A stretch of 64,000 nucleotides of DNA from Streptomyces harbinensis (GTDB lineage: Bacteria; Actinomycetota; Actinomycetes; Streptomycetales; Streptomycetaceae), in the NCBI RefSeq assembly GCF_900116145.1, contig NZ_FPAB01000008.1, positions 186,001 to 250,000 of the forward strand. Direction: 5' to 3'. The position numbers and the translations under genes were made by a program. The notes beneath the pieces are model-generated. The model did no database searches. It saw only the letters and a list, made by a program, of their open reading frames with translations, and was not told the DNA's origin. Below, piece after piece: positions 1-8,233 of this stretch (positions within the stretch are counted from its first letter, which is position 1; every line of letters starts with the position of its first letter).

Positions 1-1968
1 GGCACGGACGTACAGCGGGATGCGCTCCAGCGGGGCGGCGGCGCGCACGGTGCCGCCGCCCTCGTGCCAGGTGCCGTCGTGGGCGTCCTGCCAGCGGCTG
101 CCGGCGGGGAGGTACACCTGCCGTTCCCGGACGCCCGGTCCGGCGACCGGGGCCACCAGCAGATCCGGCCCCAGCAGGAACTGGTCCTCCACCTCCCAGG
201 CGGCGGGGTCGTCGGGGGCGTCGTAGAAGAGCGGGCGCATCGGCGGGGTGCCGGTGCGGTGCGCGATGTCCATCTGCTCCTGGACGTACGGGCGCAGCCG
301 TTCGCGCAGCAGCAACTGCTCACGGATGAGGGGGTAGGCGGGCCCGTAGGACCAGGGTTCGTTGGGGCCGCCGGTCATGGTGACGCCGAAGGGCTCGTTG
401 GGGTCGCGGTCACCGTGCAGCCGGAACAGCGGGCAGTGCACGCCGTACTGGAACCAGCGCACCATCAGCTCCTGGTAGGCGGGGTCGGCGGGGTCGCCGC
501 CGTGGAAGCCGCCGATGTCGGTGGTCCACCAGGGGATGCCGCTGAGCGCGACGTTCAGTCCGGCGCGTATCTGGGTGCGCAGGGAGTCGAAGGTGGCGGG
601 GATGTCGCCGGACCACAGGGCGGCGCCGTAGCGCTGACTGCCGGCCCAGGCGGAGCGGTTGAGGGTGAGGATCTCCTGCTCGCCTTCGGCGGTGAGTCCT
701 TCGTGGAAGGCGCGGGCGTGTTCTCGGGGGTAGAGGTTGCCCACCCGGCGTCCGTCGCCGGCGGCGTACTGTGCGCGTTCCTGGAGGGGCGGGGCGAGGT
801 CGGGTTCGTCGGCGTCCAGCCAGAAGACCCGGACGCCGTGCCGGTGGTAGCCCTCGCGCACCGCGTCCCACAGCAGCCGGCGGGCGTCGGGGTCGGTGGG
901 GTCGTAGTAGTGGGTGGGGGCGAAGCCGCCGGGGGCGGGCCAGTTCTGGGTGATCACGCCGCCGTGCCGGTCGGCCACCAGGCCGCCGGTGGCGCGCAGG
1001 GCCGGGTAGTGGGTGCTGTCGGGGTGGACGGTGGGCCAGACGGAGACCATCAGGCGGACGCCGAGCGCCTCCAGTTCGGCGACCATGGCCGCCGGGTCCG
1101 GCCAGTCGGCGGGGTCGAAGCTCCAGTCGCCCATCTGCCGCCAGTGGAAGAAGTCGCTGACGATGACCGAGAGCGGCAGCTCACGGCGGGCGAACTCGCG
1201 TGCGACCGCCAGCAGTTCCTCCTGGCTGCGGTAGCGCAGCCGGGACTGCCAGAAGCCGGTGGCCCAGTACGGCAGCGGGGGCGGGTGGCCGGTGGCGGCG
1301 GCGTAGGCGGCCATCAGATCGGCGGGGGTGTCGCCGGCGGTGATCCAGTAGTCGATCTGGTCGGAGCGTTCGGCGACCCAGCGGGTGGCGTCGTGGGCGA
1401 GTTCGACGCGGCCGAGCGCGGGGTTGTTCCAGAGCAGGCCGTAGCCGCGCGAGGAGATCAGCAGGGGGATGGACACCTCGGCGTTGCGCTGGGCGAGTTC
1501 GATGACCAGGCCCTTCTGGTCGAGGCGGCCGTGCAGATGCTGGCCGAGTCCGTAGAGCCGTTCGCCGGGGTGGGCGGCGAAGCGCTGTTCGAGCCGGTAG
1601 CCGCCGTCGCCGTGCGGGGTGTGGGTGCGCGGCGGGGGCCAGCCCTTGTACGGCTCGGCGTCGGCGAGCAGTTCCTCGCCGGTGGCGGTGTGGGTGAAGC
1701 GGAGCCGGCCGCGGGCGTCGAGGTGGGCGGTGATGCGGCCGTTGACGAGGCGGGCGCCGCCGTCGCCGGTGGTTTCGGTGTGCGCGGTCGGGGCGCCGGG
1801 GGCGGTGCCGGGCGGCTGGTCGTCGAGGGCTCCGGGGGCGGTGCGGCGGATGCCGGCGGCGCCCGCGCGGACCCGGACGGCGTCGCTGCCCCAGGGTTCG
1901 ACGCGCAGGACTTCGGACGGTGCGAGCCGTTCCAGATGGTGTGGGTGGACGGTGACGGTGGTGCTCAT
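1..1968 (-). CDS. GH31 alpha-xylosidase-like glycoside hydrolase (3' end outside window)
   Basis: Retaining family 31 glycosidase expected to release alpha-xylose from the non-reducing end of xyloglucan oligosaccharides. The frame is open from the ATG at 1968 to the left edge (656 codons), so the C-terminus is missing. The GH31 nucleophile motif WLDADEPD places the catalytic Asp at residue 385, and WSGDI gives the acid/base Asp455. No signal peptide is seen, so it should act in the cytoplasm. The start is supported by GGAGGG about 8 bases upstream. A LacI-family gene lies just upstream on the same strand and a GAAACTTTC palindrome sits in the gap. Alpha-glucosidase activity cannot be excluded from sequence alone. 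Confidence 0.9.
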   Translation of the reverse strand, partial: MSTTVTVHPHHLERLAPSEVLRVEPWGSDAVRVRAGAAGIRRTAPGALDDQPPGTAPGAPTAHTETTGDGGARLVNGRITAHLDARGRLRFTHTATGEELLADAEPYKGWPPPRTHTPHGDGGYRLEQRFAAHPGERLYGLGQHLHGRLDQKGLVIELAQRNAEVSIPLLISSRGYGLLWNNPALGRVELAHDATRWVAERSDQIDYWITAGDTPADLMAAYAAATGHPPPLPYWATGFWQSRLRYRSQEELLAVAREFARRELPLSVIVSDFFHWRQMGDWSFDPADWPDPAAMVAELEALGVRLMVSVWPTVHPDSTHYPALRATGGLVADRHGGVITQNWPAPGGFAPTHYYDPTDPDARRLLWDAVREGYHRHGVRVFWLDADEPDLAPPLQERAQYAAGDGRRVGNLYPREHARAFHEGLTAEGEQEILTLNRSAWAGSQRYGAALWSGDIPATFDSLRTQIRAGLNVALSGIPWWTTDIGGFHGGDPADPAYQELMVRWFQYGVHCPLFRLHGDRDPNEPFGVTMTGGPNEPWSYGPAYPLIREQLLLRERLRPYVQEQMDIAHRTGTPPMRPLFYDAPDDPAAWEVEDQFLLGPDLLVAPVAGPGVRERQVYLPAGSRWQDAHDGTWHEGGGTVRAAAPLERIPLYVRA

Positions 1969-2050
1969 GCGTGCTGCCCTCCGCTGGGTGGCGCTCCTTC
2001 CGGATCATGGTCGCCCCGGCGGGGGGTGGCGGAAACCGGCCGCGTGTTGC

Positions 2051-2061
2051 GGAAACTTTCG
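2051..2061. promoter_or_regulatory. CGAAA-type palindromic box upstream of GH31
   Basis: GGAAACTTTCG: an odd-symmetry palindrome (GAAA-C-TTTC) between the GH31 start and the LacI stop. It resembles CGAAA-type boxes reported upstream of Streptomyces xylanase genes. I infer it is an operator for the neighbouring LacI protein. Confidence 0.4.
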
Positions 2062-2111
2062 GGTTCCCGGTGGGCCCGGCGGCCGGGCCGTCCCGGCCCG
2101 GCGCGGAGGGG

Positions 2112-3191
2112 TCAGCCGGCGGACGGGGCCGGGCGGGCCAGCGGGGCGGTGGAGTCGCGGATCACCATGTGCGTACCGAGCACGGCGTGCTGGGCGGCGG
2201 CGGAGACCTCGCCCTCGCGCAGCCCGAGGGCCAGCCGGACGGCGGTGCGGCCGACCTCCTCGTACGGCACGTGCACGGTGGTCAGCTGGGGGCGCAGATC
2301 GGTGGCCGGATCGACGTCGTCGTAGCCGGTGAGGGAGACGTCCTCGGGGACGCGCAACCCGTGGTCGCCGAGGGCGGCCAGCGCGCCGGCCGCCACGGTG
2401 TCGGTGACGGCGCACACCGCGGTGAAGTCGCGGCCCGCGCGCAGCCGGGCGGACAGTTTGTCGTAGGCGTCCACACGGCTGAACTCGGCGGCGGTGACCA
2501 GGCTGTCGTCGGCCGGCACGCCGTGGTCGGCGAGAGCGCGGCGGTAGCCGGCGAGCCGGCCGGCCGCGGTGGTGGAGCCGTTGGCGGCGGCGCCGAGGAA
2601 GAGGATGCGGCGGTGTCCCTGGACCAGCAGCCGGCTGACGACGGCGTAGGCGCCGCCCTCGTTGTCGTACTCCACGACGGTGGCCGGAACGCCCTCGCCG
2701 AGCGGGGGCCGGCCGCACAGCACCAGGCGGGACCCGGAGGCGTCCAGGGAGTGCGCGATGGCGGTCATCTGGCTGCGGTAGGCGGCGTCGTCGACCACGC
2801 CGCCGATGAGGATGACGGCGCCCGCGCCCTGTTCGCGCATGGTGCGCACCACGGACAGTTCGCGCTCGGGGTCGCCCTGGGTGGTGCAGATGAGGCAGAT
2901 CCGGCCGCGCCGGGCGGCCTCCTCCTCGACGCCGTGGGCGACGGAGGCGAAGGAGGCGCCGCGCACGTCGTTGAGGACGAAGGCGACGGTGGGAGTGCCC
3001 CGGCCGCGCAGGGCACGGGCGTGGGTGTTGGCGACGTAGTCGAGGTCCTTGATGGCGCGCAGCACGCGCTGCCGGGTGCGCTGGGCGACGGGGTAGTTGT
3101 CGGCGAGGACGCGGGACACGGTGGCCATCGACACCCCGGCCCGCTCCGCGACGTCGCGCAGGGTGGCCGGCGCTCCGCCGGCCGGCGTCAT
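2112..3191 (-). CDS. LacI-family transcriptional regulator
   Basis: A 359-residue repressor of the LacI/GalR family. The N-terminal helix-turn-helix (about residues 10-60; TLRDVAERAGVS, then TVSRVL) and the hinge region are followed by a periplasmic-binding-protein-like sugar-sensing domain. Length is typical. It lies upstream of the GH31 gene on the same strand with a 143-base gap, and is divergent from a 2-hydroxyacid dehydrogenase, so it most likely controls xyloside use. Palindromes with LacI-type cores lie in both flanking gaps, suggesting autoregulation. The inducer is unknown. Confidence 0.9.
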   Translation of the reverse strand: MTPAGGAPATLRDVAERAGVSMATVSRVLADNYPVAQRTRQRVLRAIKDLDYVANTHARALRGRGTPTVAFVLNDVRGASFASVAHGVEEEAARRGRICLICTTQGDPERELSVVRTMREQGAGAVILIGGVVDDAAYRSQMTAIAHSLDASGSRLVLCGRPPLGEGVPATVVEYDNEGGAYAVVSRLLVQGHRRILFLGAAANGSTTAAGRLAGYRRALADHGVPADDSLVTAAEFSRVDAYDKLSARLRAGRDFTAVCAVTDTVAAGALAALGDHGLRVPEDVSLTGYDDVDPATDLRPQLTTVHVPYEEVGRTAVRLALGLREGEVSAAAQHAVLGTHMVIRDSTAPLARPAPSAG

Positions 3192-3205
3192 GGCCGCGCT
3201 CCGCG

Positions 3206-3216
3206 GAAAGCGTTTC
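3206..3216. promoter_or_regulatory. LacI-type operator candidate
   Basis: GAAAGCGTTTC, nearly symmetric around the central CG, overlaps the leader of the LacI gene 15 bases before its start codon. This is the usual core of LacI/GalR operators, so autoregulation is the simple reading. Confidence 0.45.
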
Positions 3217-3311
3217 TCCTCATTCAGCGCAGTCTAACCACAGGAAGCGGCGGTGGAGTTCGCCGCTTCCCGCCCTTGACGTGGTATGGGGCAGGTGTTC
3301 AGGGTGGACAG

Positions 3312-3323
3312 ACAACGTTTTCT
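3312..3323. promoter_or_regulatory. Second LacI-type box in the divergent gap
   Basis: ACAACGTTTTCT has the palindromic core AACGTT and lies 24 bases upstream of the hydroxyacid dehydrogenase start. It is about 100 bases from the box at 3206, so one regulator could bridge or control both divergent genes. Confidence 0.35.
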
Positions 3324-3346
3324 GAAATGGGAGCTGACCAGCACCA

Positions 3347-4366
3347 ATGCCCAGCATCAACAACGGCGGCGCGCGTCCCGCCGCGCTGTTCGTCATGGAC
3401 CCGGTGCATCTGGACCGGCTGTTCCCCCCGGCGGTACGGAAGCGGCTGTCGGAGGTGCTGCGGCTGCCGGAGAGCGCCGCCCCGCACCCGGCGGCGGCCC
3501 CGGACATCGACCCGGCGGAGGTGGAGGTGCTGATCACCGGCTGGGGCTGTACGCCGCTGACGGAGCCGGTGCTGGCCGGGCTGCCGCGGCTGCGGGCGGT
3601 GCTGCACGCGGCCGGCAGCGTCAAGCACCACATCACCCCGGCGTGCTGGGAGCGCGACCTCGTGGTGTCCTCGGCCGCCGCCGCCAACGCGCTGCCGGTC
3701 GCCGAGTTCACGCTCGGCGCGATCCTGCTCAGCGGCAAGAACGCGCTGGGCACGGCGGCCCGGTACGCGGCCGGGGGCCGACCGCCGACCGTCGCGCAGA
3801 CGTCCGCGTTCGGCAACTACCGGCGGCGGATCGGCATCGTCGGGGCGTCGCGGATCGGGCGCCGGGTCATCGAGCTGCTGCGCCCGTTCGACTTCGAGGT
3901 GGCGGTGCACGATCCGTACCTGCCGAAGGAGCAGGCCCGCGAACTCGGGGTGCGGCCGCTGCCGCTGGACGAGCTGTGCGCGGTCAGCGACGTGCTGAGT
4001 CTGCACGCCCCGGCCGCGCCCGCCACCCGGGGGCTGCTGGACGCCCGCCGGCTGGCGTTGCTGCCGGACGGCGCCACCGTGATCAACACCGCCCGCGGAT
4101 CGCTGGTCGACCACGCGGCGCTCGAGGCGGAGTTGGTGTCCGGCCGGATCACGGCGGTCCTGGACGTCACCGAGCCGGAGCCGCTGCCGGCCGACTCTCC
4201 GCTGTTCGGACTGGACGGTGTGCTGGTCACCCCGCACATCGCCGGGGCGCTGGGCAATGAACTGGAGCGGCTCGGCGACCTGGTCGCCGACGAGGCGGCG
4301 GCGCTGTGCGCGGGCCGTCCGCTGGAGCACCGGGTGCACCGGTCGGATCTGGACACCATCGCCTGA
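3347..4366 (+). CDS. D-isomer-specific 2-hydroxyacid dehydrogenase
   Basis: NAD(P)-dependent oxidoreductase that interconverts 2-oxoacids and D-2-hydroxyacids. The Rossmann motif is seen as IGIVGASRIGRR (around residue 165), followed by the family signature INTARGSLVD, the EPEPLP loop carrying the catalytic Glu, and TPHIAG with the catalytic His. At 339 residues the length is normal. The substrate is not evident; position divergent from a sugar regulator suggests metabolism of a sugar-derived acid. The ribosome-binding site at this ATG is weak and a later start at 3395 (Met17) is possible. Confidence 0.85.
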   Translation: MPSINNGGARPAALFVMDPVHLDRLFPPAVRKRLSEVLRLPESAAPHPAAAPDIDPAEVEVLITGWGCTPLTEPVLAGLPRLRAVLHAAGSVKHHITPACWERDLVVSSAAAANALPVAEFTLGAILLSGKNALGTAARYAAGGRPPTVAQTSAFGNYRRRIGIVGASRIGRRVIELLRPFDFEVAVHDPYLPKEQARELGVRPLPLDELCAVSDVLSLHAPAAPATRGLLDARRLALLPDGATVINTARGSLVDHAALEAELVSGRITAVLDVTEPEPLPADSPLFGLDGVLVTPHIAGALGNELERLGDLVADEAAALCAGRPLEHRVHRSDLDTIA

Positions 4367-4507
4367 GCCGGTGTCCGGGCGGCAACCTCCGGGGGAACGG
4401 GCGGCGACGCACGGCACGGACGGGGCGCGGGCGGGCGGTGCGGTACGCCGCCGGCCGGCGCCGGCCGTCCTGCCCCCTCCCCCGACCCGTTCACCCGAGG
4501 AGAGTGC

Positions 4508-5455
4508 ATGTCCCCCCTGAAGTCCGCGCGCCGCTGGCGCGCCACGCTGGTGACCGCGGTGGCCGCGGCAACCCTGGGCATCGGAACGGCGCTGACCGCA
4601 CCCGCCACGGCCGCCGGACCCCCGGCGGCGCAGACGGCGGTGGTTGCGCCGCAGGAGAGCGACGCGACGGCGGCGGCCCCGCAGGCGCCGGCGGACGCCG
4701 CCACCACGGCCGACTGGAACCCGCCCGCCCATCTGGTGCAGCCGCTCGACGAGGTCTGGCGGCACGTGGAGCAGACGTACGGGAACCTGTACGGCTTCCG
4801 CAACTACGGCTGGGACCAGCTGATGGCGAACGGCGGCGGCCATCTGAACTACTGCGTGCGCTGGGAGTCCGGCGCGCCGGTGAGCGCGCAGTTGCGCGAC
4901 CAGGTGCACCGGGTGCTCCAGGAGCAGTCCGACAAGTGGTACGACCGGATGCGCGGCTTCGACGGATTCCCGCAGGCCCGGGTCCAGATCAACGTGGTCG
5001 GCTGGGCCACCGCGAACCGCTCCACCTTCCAGTGGGACGACGACTCCGTCGATCTGTACATCGGCAACCTGGACGGCGCCGGCGCGCCGCAGTGCGCGCC
5101 GGAGTGCGGCCGTTTCTTCAACCAGGACGGCAACTACACGCGGTGCCCGGGCGGGGCGGCCCGCCACTACGACCAGTCGCTGTGGCTGACCGACGGCTTC
5201 GGCGGCGGCGCCGGGGGCGACTGGGGCCAGCGGATCGGCCGGGAGTACTTCGTCGGGGCGCTGAACCAGCCGGACATCCACATCCTGCTGCACGAGATCG
5301 GGCACACGCTCGGCCTGGACGACTTCTACGACTGGACGCCCACGGGGGTACCGAACTTCCTGATGAAGGCGGGGACGGCCACTCAGGTCACCGAGTTCGA
5401 CGTGTGGATGGCACGTGACTTCTGGCGGCACATGAAGTACCGCTACGACCTCTAG
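4508..5455 (+). CDS. Secreted zinc metalloprotease (HExxHxxGxxD type)
   Basis: A 315-residue exported protein. Residues 1-36 form a signal peptide (basic start, Ala/Leu core, ATAA region), followed by an Ala/Pro-rich stretch to about residue 65. The motif HEIGHTLGLDD at 262-272 gives zinc ligands His262, His266 and Asp272 with Glu263 as catalytic base. This is the aspartate-ended HExxHxxGxxD signature found in snapalysin and some related actinomycete proteases. The domain is larger than snapalysin, so it is probably a distinct family. It should hydrolyse extracellular protein. GAGGAGAG lies before the ATG. Confidence 0.8.
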   Translation: MSPLKSARRWRATLVTAVAAATLGIGTALTAPATAAGPPAAQTAVVAPQESDATAAAPQAPADAATTADWNPPAHLVQPLDEVWRHVEQTYGNLYGFRNYGWDQLMANGGGHLNYCVRWESGAPVSAQLRDQVHRVLQEQSDKWYDRMRGFDGFPQARVQINVVGWATANRSTFQWDDDSVDLYIGNLDGAGAPQCAPECGRFFNQDGNYTRCPGGAARHYDQSLWLTDGFGGGAGGDWGQRIGREYFVGALNQPDIHILLHEIGHTLGLDDFYDWTPTGVPNFLMKAGTATQVTEFDVWMARDFWRHMKYRYDL

Positions 5456-5472
5456 TCACGGGGCCGCACGCG

Positions 5473-5509
5473 CCCGGGTCCGGCCGGTGGAACACCCACC
5501 GGACCCGGG
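5473..5509 (+). terminator. Rho-independent-type hairpin after the protease gene
   Basis: CCCGGGTCC pairs with GGACCCGGG, continued by GGTGG/CCACC across a 4-base bulge. It lies 18 bases after the protease stop codon. No U-tract is present, as is common in Streptomyces. Confidence 0.6.
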
Positions 5510-5538
5510 TCGCGGCATGCCCGGAGCCGGCCGTGCAA

Positions 5539-5590
5539 TTGGTCTGGACATGACGGAAGGACCGGCGCTACCGTCGGAGTTGGTCTGGAC
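5539..5590 (+). promoter_or_regulatory. Chitinase-type promoter with direct repeats (DasR-like sites)
   Basis: The 11-mer TTGGTCTGGAC occurs twice, at 5539-5549 and 5580-5590, 41 bases apart. It resembles half of the DasR-responsive element (TGGTCTAGACCA) and the 12-base direct repeats known in Streptomyces chitinase promoters. Between them, TGGACA (5545-5550) and TACCGT (5569-5574) are spaced by 18 bases and could be the -35 and -10. Control by N-acetylglucosamine through DasR is inferred. Confidence 0.55.
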
Positions 5591-5649
5591 CGCAGCACTC
5601 GCACCCGTGCACGGAGCTTCCTTCCCCCCACATCTCCGGGAGCGACAGC

Positions 5650-6243
5650 ATGCGCAGAAAGATCACCGCCGCCGCCACGGGGCTCGGACTCGCCGCCATC
5701 ACGGTCCTCGGCACCGGCGGCACCGCTCACGCCCACGGCTACAGCACCGCACCGACCAGCCGCCAGTCCTTCTGCGCCCAGGGCGTGGCGAGCAACTGCG
5801 GAGAGATCCAGTGGGAGCCGCAGAGTGTGGAAGGCCCCAAGGGCTTCCCGCAGTCCGGCCCCGCAGACGGGCAGATCTGCGCGGGCGGAAACTCCCGGTT
5901 CGCGCAGCTCGACGACCCGCGCGGCGGCGCCTGGCCGGCGACCCGGCTGACACCGGGCCAGGGCTACACCTTCACCTGGACCTTCACGGTCACGCACAGC
6001 ACCAGCGACTTCCGCTACTACATCACCCGGGACGGCTACAACCCCGGCACGCCGCTGACGCGGGCCGACCTGGAGCCGCAGCCGTTCATGACCGTACCCC
6101 TGAACGGCCGGCACCCGGCCGCCACCGAACGGCACCAGGGCACCGTGCCCACCCAGAAGTCGGGCCGGCATCTGATCCTCGCGGTGTGGGACGTGGCCGA
6201 CACCGGCAACGCCTTCTACTCCTGCTCGGACGTGGATCTGTGA
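5650..6243 (+). CDS. Lytic polysaccharide monooxygenase, AA10 family
   Basis: Secreted copper enzyme that oxidatively cleaves crystalline chitin or cellulose. The signal peptide is residues 1-28 (ends AHA), leaving His29 (HGYS) as the N-terminal copper ligand. The second ligand is probably the His in FTVTHS, and the C-terminal NAFYSC region carries the aromatic residue beside copper. Mature size is about 169 residues, a single catalytic domain without a binding module. GGGAG precedes the ATG. The upstream chitinase-type repeats favour chitin as substrate. A strong hairpin follows, so it is probably monocistronic. Confidence 0.95.
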   Translation: MRRKITAAATGLGLAAITVLGTGGTAHAHGYSTAPTSRQSFCAQGVASNCGEIQWEPQSVEGPKGFPQSGPADGQICAGGNSRFAQLDDPRGGAWPATRLTPGQGYTFTWTFTVTHSTSDFRYYITRDGYNPGTPLTRADLEPQPFMTVPLNGRHPAATERHQGTVPTQKSGRHLILAVWDVADTGNAFYSCSDVDL

Positions 6244-6246
6244 CAG

Positions 6247-6279
6247 GCGGCCGGGCCGGCCGCTGAGCCGGCCGGCCGC
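6247..6279 (+). terminator. Hairpin terminator after the LPMO gene
   Basis: A 13-bp GC-rich stem with one bulged G and the loop CGCTGA begins 4 bases after the LPMO stop. It also faces the convergent membrane-protein gene. Confidence 0.65.
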
Positions 6280-6350
6280 ACGCCGCCTCCGCCGACCGCC
6301 GCTGCCGCCGGGTGCCACGCGATGACACCCCGGCGGCAGCGGTACCCATC

Positions 6351-6773
6351 TCAGCGGGCGGGCGCGCACAGGGTGTGCAGGGTCAGCACACACAGACCGA
6401 TGAGCAGCGCGGACCACAGCGGGAAGGCCGCGAAGAAACCCGCCTGGCCGATGGCGGCGACCATCACCACGGTGACGGCCGCGCCGGTGGCCCGGGGGCG
6501 GCGCCGCTGGAGCGAGGCGCCGAGGGCCAGCTGGACCGAGCCGAGCAGCGCAAAGACCGTCCCCCATACGGGATAGTCCAGGGCCATCAGCCCGCCGGGG
6601 CCGACCGCGAAGTAGTCGGGGCGCCCCAGCGCGGTCAGACCGGACAGCAGATGGAACGCGCCGAGCAGCGTCAACAGCAGTCCGGCGTACCGGAGGCGGC
6701 CGAGCGGTGCGATCGGACCGGGGACGCCGGCGGACGGCGCGTCCCCGGCTCGTACGCTCGGCACGGTCCCCAT
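6351..6773 (-). CDS. Small multi-pass membrane protein, function unknown
   Basis: A 140-residue protein with four predicted membrane helices: YAGLLLTLLGAFHLLSG, VWGTVFALLGSVQLALG, AAVTVVMVAAIGQAGF and ALLIGLCVLTLHTL. It resembles uncharacterised small membrane proteins common in actinobacteria, and no catalytic motif is visible. I chose the ATG at 6773 because GAAAGGA lies 7 bases upstream; an earlier ATG at 6794 lacks such a site. It is upstream of no obvious operon partner. Confidence 0.75.
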   Translation of the reverse strand: MGTVPSVRAGDAPSAGVPGPIAPLGRLRYAGLLLTLLGAFHLLSGLTALGRPDYFAVGPGGLMALDYPVWGTVFALLGSVQLALGASLQRRRPRATGAAVTVVMVAAIGQAGFFAAFPLWSALLIGLCVLTLHTLCAPAR

Positions 6774-6982
6774 GACGGTTCCTTTCGACGGCATCCGGCC
6801 CCACCCCTCCCATTACGGACGCCGCGCGGCGCGCTCACCCGCGCGCCGGGGCCGTTCGGGTCAGGGCCGCCGGGCAGTCGGGTGCCCGGCCCACCGGGCC
6901 GTCCGTGGGCGGCGGTCCGGTGGGCCGGGCGGGGCGGGCGCGGGGGGAGGCCGTCACTCACTCCCCGCGCGCCCGCGGTCCC

Positions 6983-7582
6983 TCAGCGCAGCCAGGAGTG
7001 CCTGGCCACCAGCGGCAGCCGCGCCCAACGGCCGCCCAGCCCCCAGGTGCGGCCCGCCGAGCACAGCGCGAGGACCACGAGCGCGACGAGGTAGACGATG
7101 TGCTGGTCCACCAGCGGGTTGGGCGACATGCTCGGCGTACCGTCCGACAGATGCCGGGCCGGCGGCCACTCGGCGATCCACAGCGTCAGCAGCATCAGGC
7201 CGCCCGCCAGGGCGGTGAGGCGTAACGCGACCCCGGCGACCAGGGCCGCACCGATGCCGAGCATGCCGGCCATGTACGCCCAGTCGACCCAGACCTGACC
7301 GGCCATGGAGCGGAAGACGGACTCCAGGGGCCCGGCGCTGACCCCGGAGAGATAGCCACTGGCCGGCGAGCCGCCGTTCAGCCAGGAATTCTGCGAGGCG
7401 GTCGCGTAGCCGAGTCCGAAGGTCTTGTCGACGAAGGCCCACAGGAAGATGGCGCCGGTCGCGATCCGCAGCACCGCGAGCGCGCGGTGCACCGGGAGCG
7501 GCAGCGCGGGTTCGGCGGACGCGGGTGGCGCGGAGCGCCGGGAGACGGGGGCGGAGGGTTCCGCGGTGAGGGGGGTTGGCAT
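6983..7582 (-). CDS. DoxX-family membrane protein with a TTA codon
   Basis: A 199-residue integral membrane protein of the DoxX type. The N-terminal 35 residues are Pro/Ala-rich, then about four helices follow (LAVLRIATGAIFLWAFVD, WAYMAGMLGIGAALVAGVAL, LAGGLMLLTLWIAE, IVYLVALVVLALCS). DoxX proteins are linked to redox or thiol stress, but their biochemical role is unsettled. Leu120 is encoded by TTA (7223-7225), so translation should need the bldA tRNA. A CebR-type palindrome lies 88 bases upstream of the start. Start chosen at ATG 7582 with GAGAAGGG upstream. Confidence 0.85.
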   Translation of the reverse strand: MPTPLTAEPSAPVSRRSAPPASAEPALPLPVHRALAVLRIATGAIFLWAFVDKTFGLGYATASQNSWLNGGSPASGYLSGVSAGPLESVFRSMAGQVWVDWAYMAGMLGIGAALVAGVALRLTALAGGLMLLTLWIAEWPPARHLSDGTPSMSPNPLVDQHIVYLVALVVLALCSAGRTWGLGGRWARLPLVARHSWLR

Positions 7583-7669
7583 GGCGAGAGGCCCTTCTCG
7601 GTCATGGTCGTGGACGGGTTCGGCCGCCGGCCGGGCCTCGGCGAAAGCGCCGGGGAGAGAACGGCGCGA

Positions 7670-7683
7670 TGGGAGCGCTCCCG
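7670..7683. promoter_or_regulatory. CebR-type operator, 13/14 match
   Basis: TGGGAGCGCTCCCG differs at one end base from TGGGAGCGCTCCCA, the operator of the cellobiose/cellotriose-responsive LacI-family repressor CebR in Streptomyces. It sits 88 bases upstream of the DoxX-family start, in a position to control that gene. Confidence 0.65.
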
Positions 7684-7953
7684 GACGGCGGCGCACGCGT
7701 GGCACATCGTGCGGAGCGGCGCCGCGGCCACCCCGGGCGGTCGCCCGGCTGGAGGCGACGGCCGCCCGGGGCGGGATCCGCACCGGTCCCTGCCGTCCCT
7801 GACAGGACCGGAGCGGCGCGGCGCCCGCGACCCCGCCGGGGCTCCCCTGTGCAGGGGCCCGGAGCGGCGGCACACCGGCGGGCGCGGAGCGTGGATGCGG
7901 AAGTGGGGCGATCGCCGCCCACCGGGGGCGGCGTCGCCGTCGTACACCGGGTC

Positions 7954-8100
7954 CTACAGACCCTCTCCCCGGCTTCGCCGGTTGAACGCGCTGAGCCGGT
8001 TGGCCTCCCGCAGCCGCACCCGCAGCAGCGGGCGGGGCTCGGGGGCCGGGCGGCCGGCGGTGCACGTGCCGGGGGGCCGGGTCACCGGCCCGGTGGTCAT
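7954..8100 (-). CDS. Possible small protein, 48 residues
   Basis: ATG at 8100 to TAG at 7954. The product begins MTTGPVTRPP and ends in a charged segment (LREANRLSAFNRRSRGEGL) that looks more protein-like than the shadows around it. The ribosome-binding site is weak and I recognise no family. A perfect CebR-type palindrome is 120 bases upstream. It could equally be the tail of a decayed gene. Confidence 0.25.
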   Translation of the reverse strand: MTTGPVTRPPGTCTAGRPAPEPRPLLRVRLREANRLSAFNRRSRGEGL

Positions 8101-8219
8101 GGGGCGGCCCTGCCGGGGCGGACGCGGGGTGACGTGGGGGGTGTCATGGCTGCGGCCCTTCCTCGTGGTGCGGGGCGAGCTGGACCACCGCTGAGCGGGA
8201 GCGCGCCACGCGACCCGTA

Positions 8220-8233
8220 TGGGAGCGCTCCCA
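8220..8233. promoter_or_regulatory. CebR-type operator, perfect 14-bp palindrome
   Basis: TGGGAGCGCTCCCA is a full match to the CebR operator. No cellulose or cellobiose gene adjoins it: the nearest downstream frames are the 48-codon frame on the minus strand and nothing recognisable on the plus strand. It therefore looks orphaned. Confidence 0.7.

Noticed and set aside
64..2325. 753-codon plus-strand frame
   Set aside because: It is the antisense of the GH31 gene; its product is a low-complexity Gly/Val/Ala chain without any domain, while the minus strand gives a clear GH31 protein.
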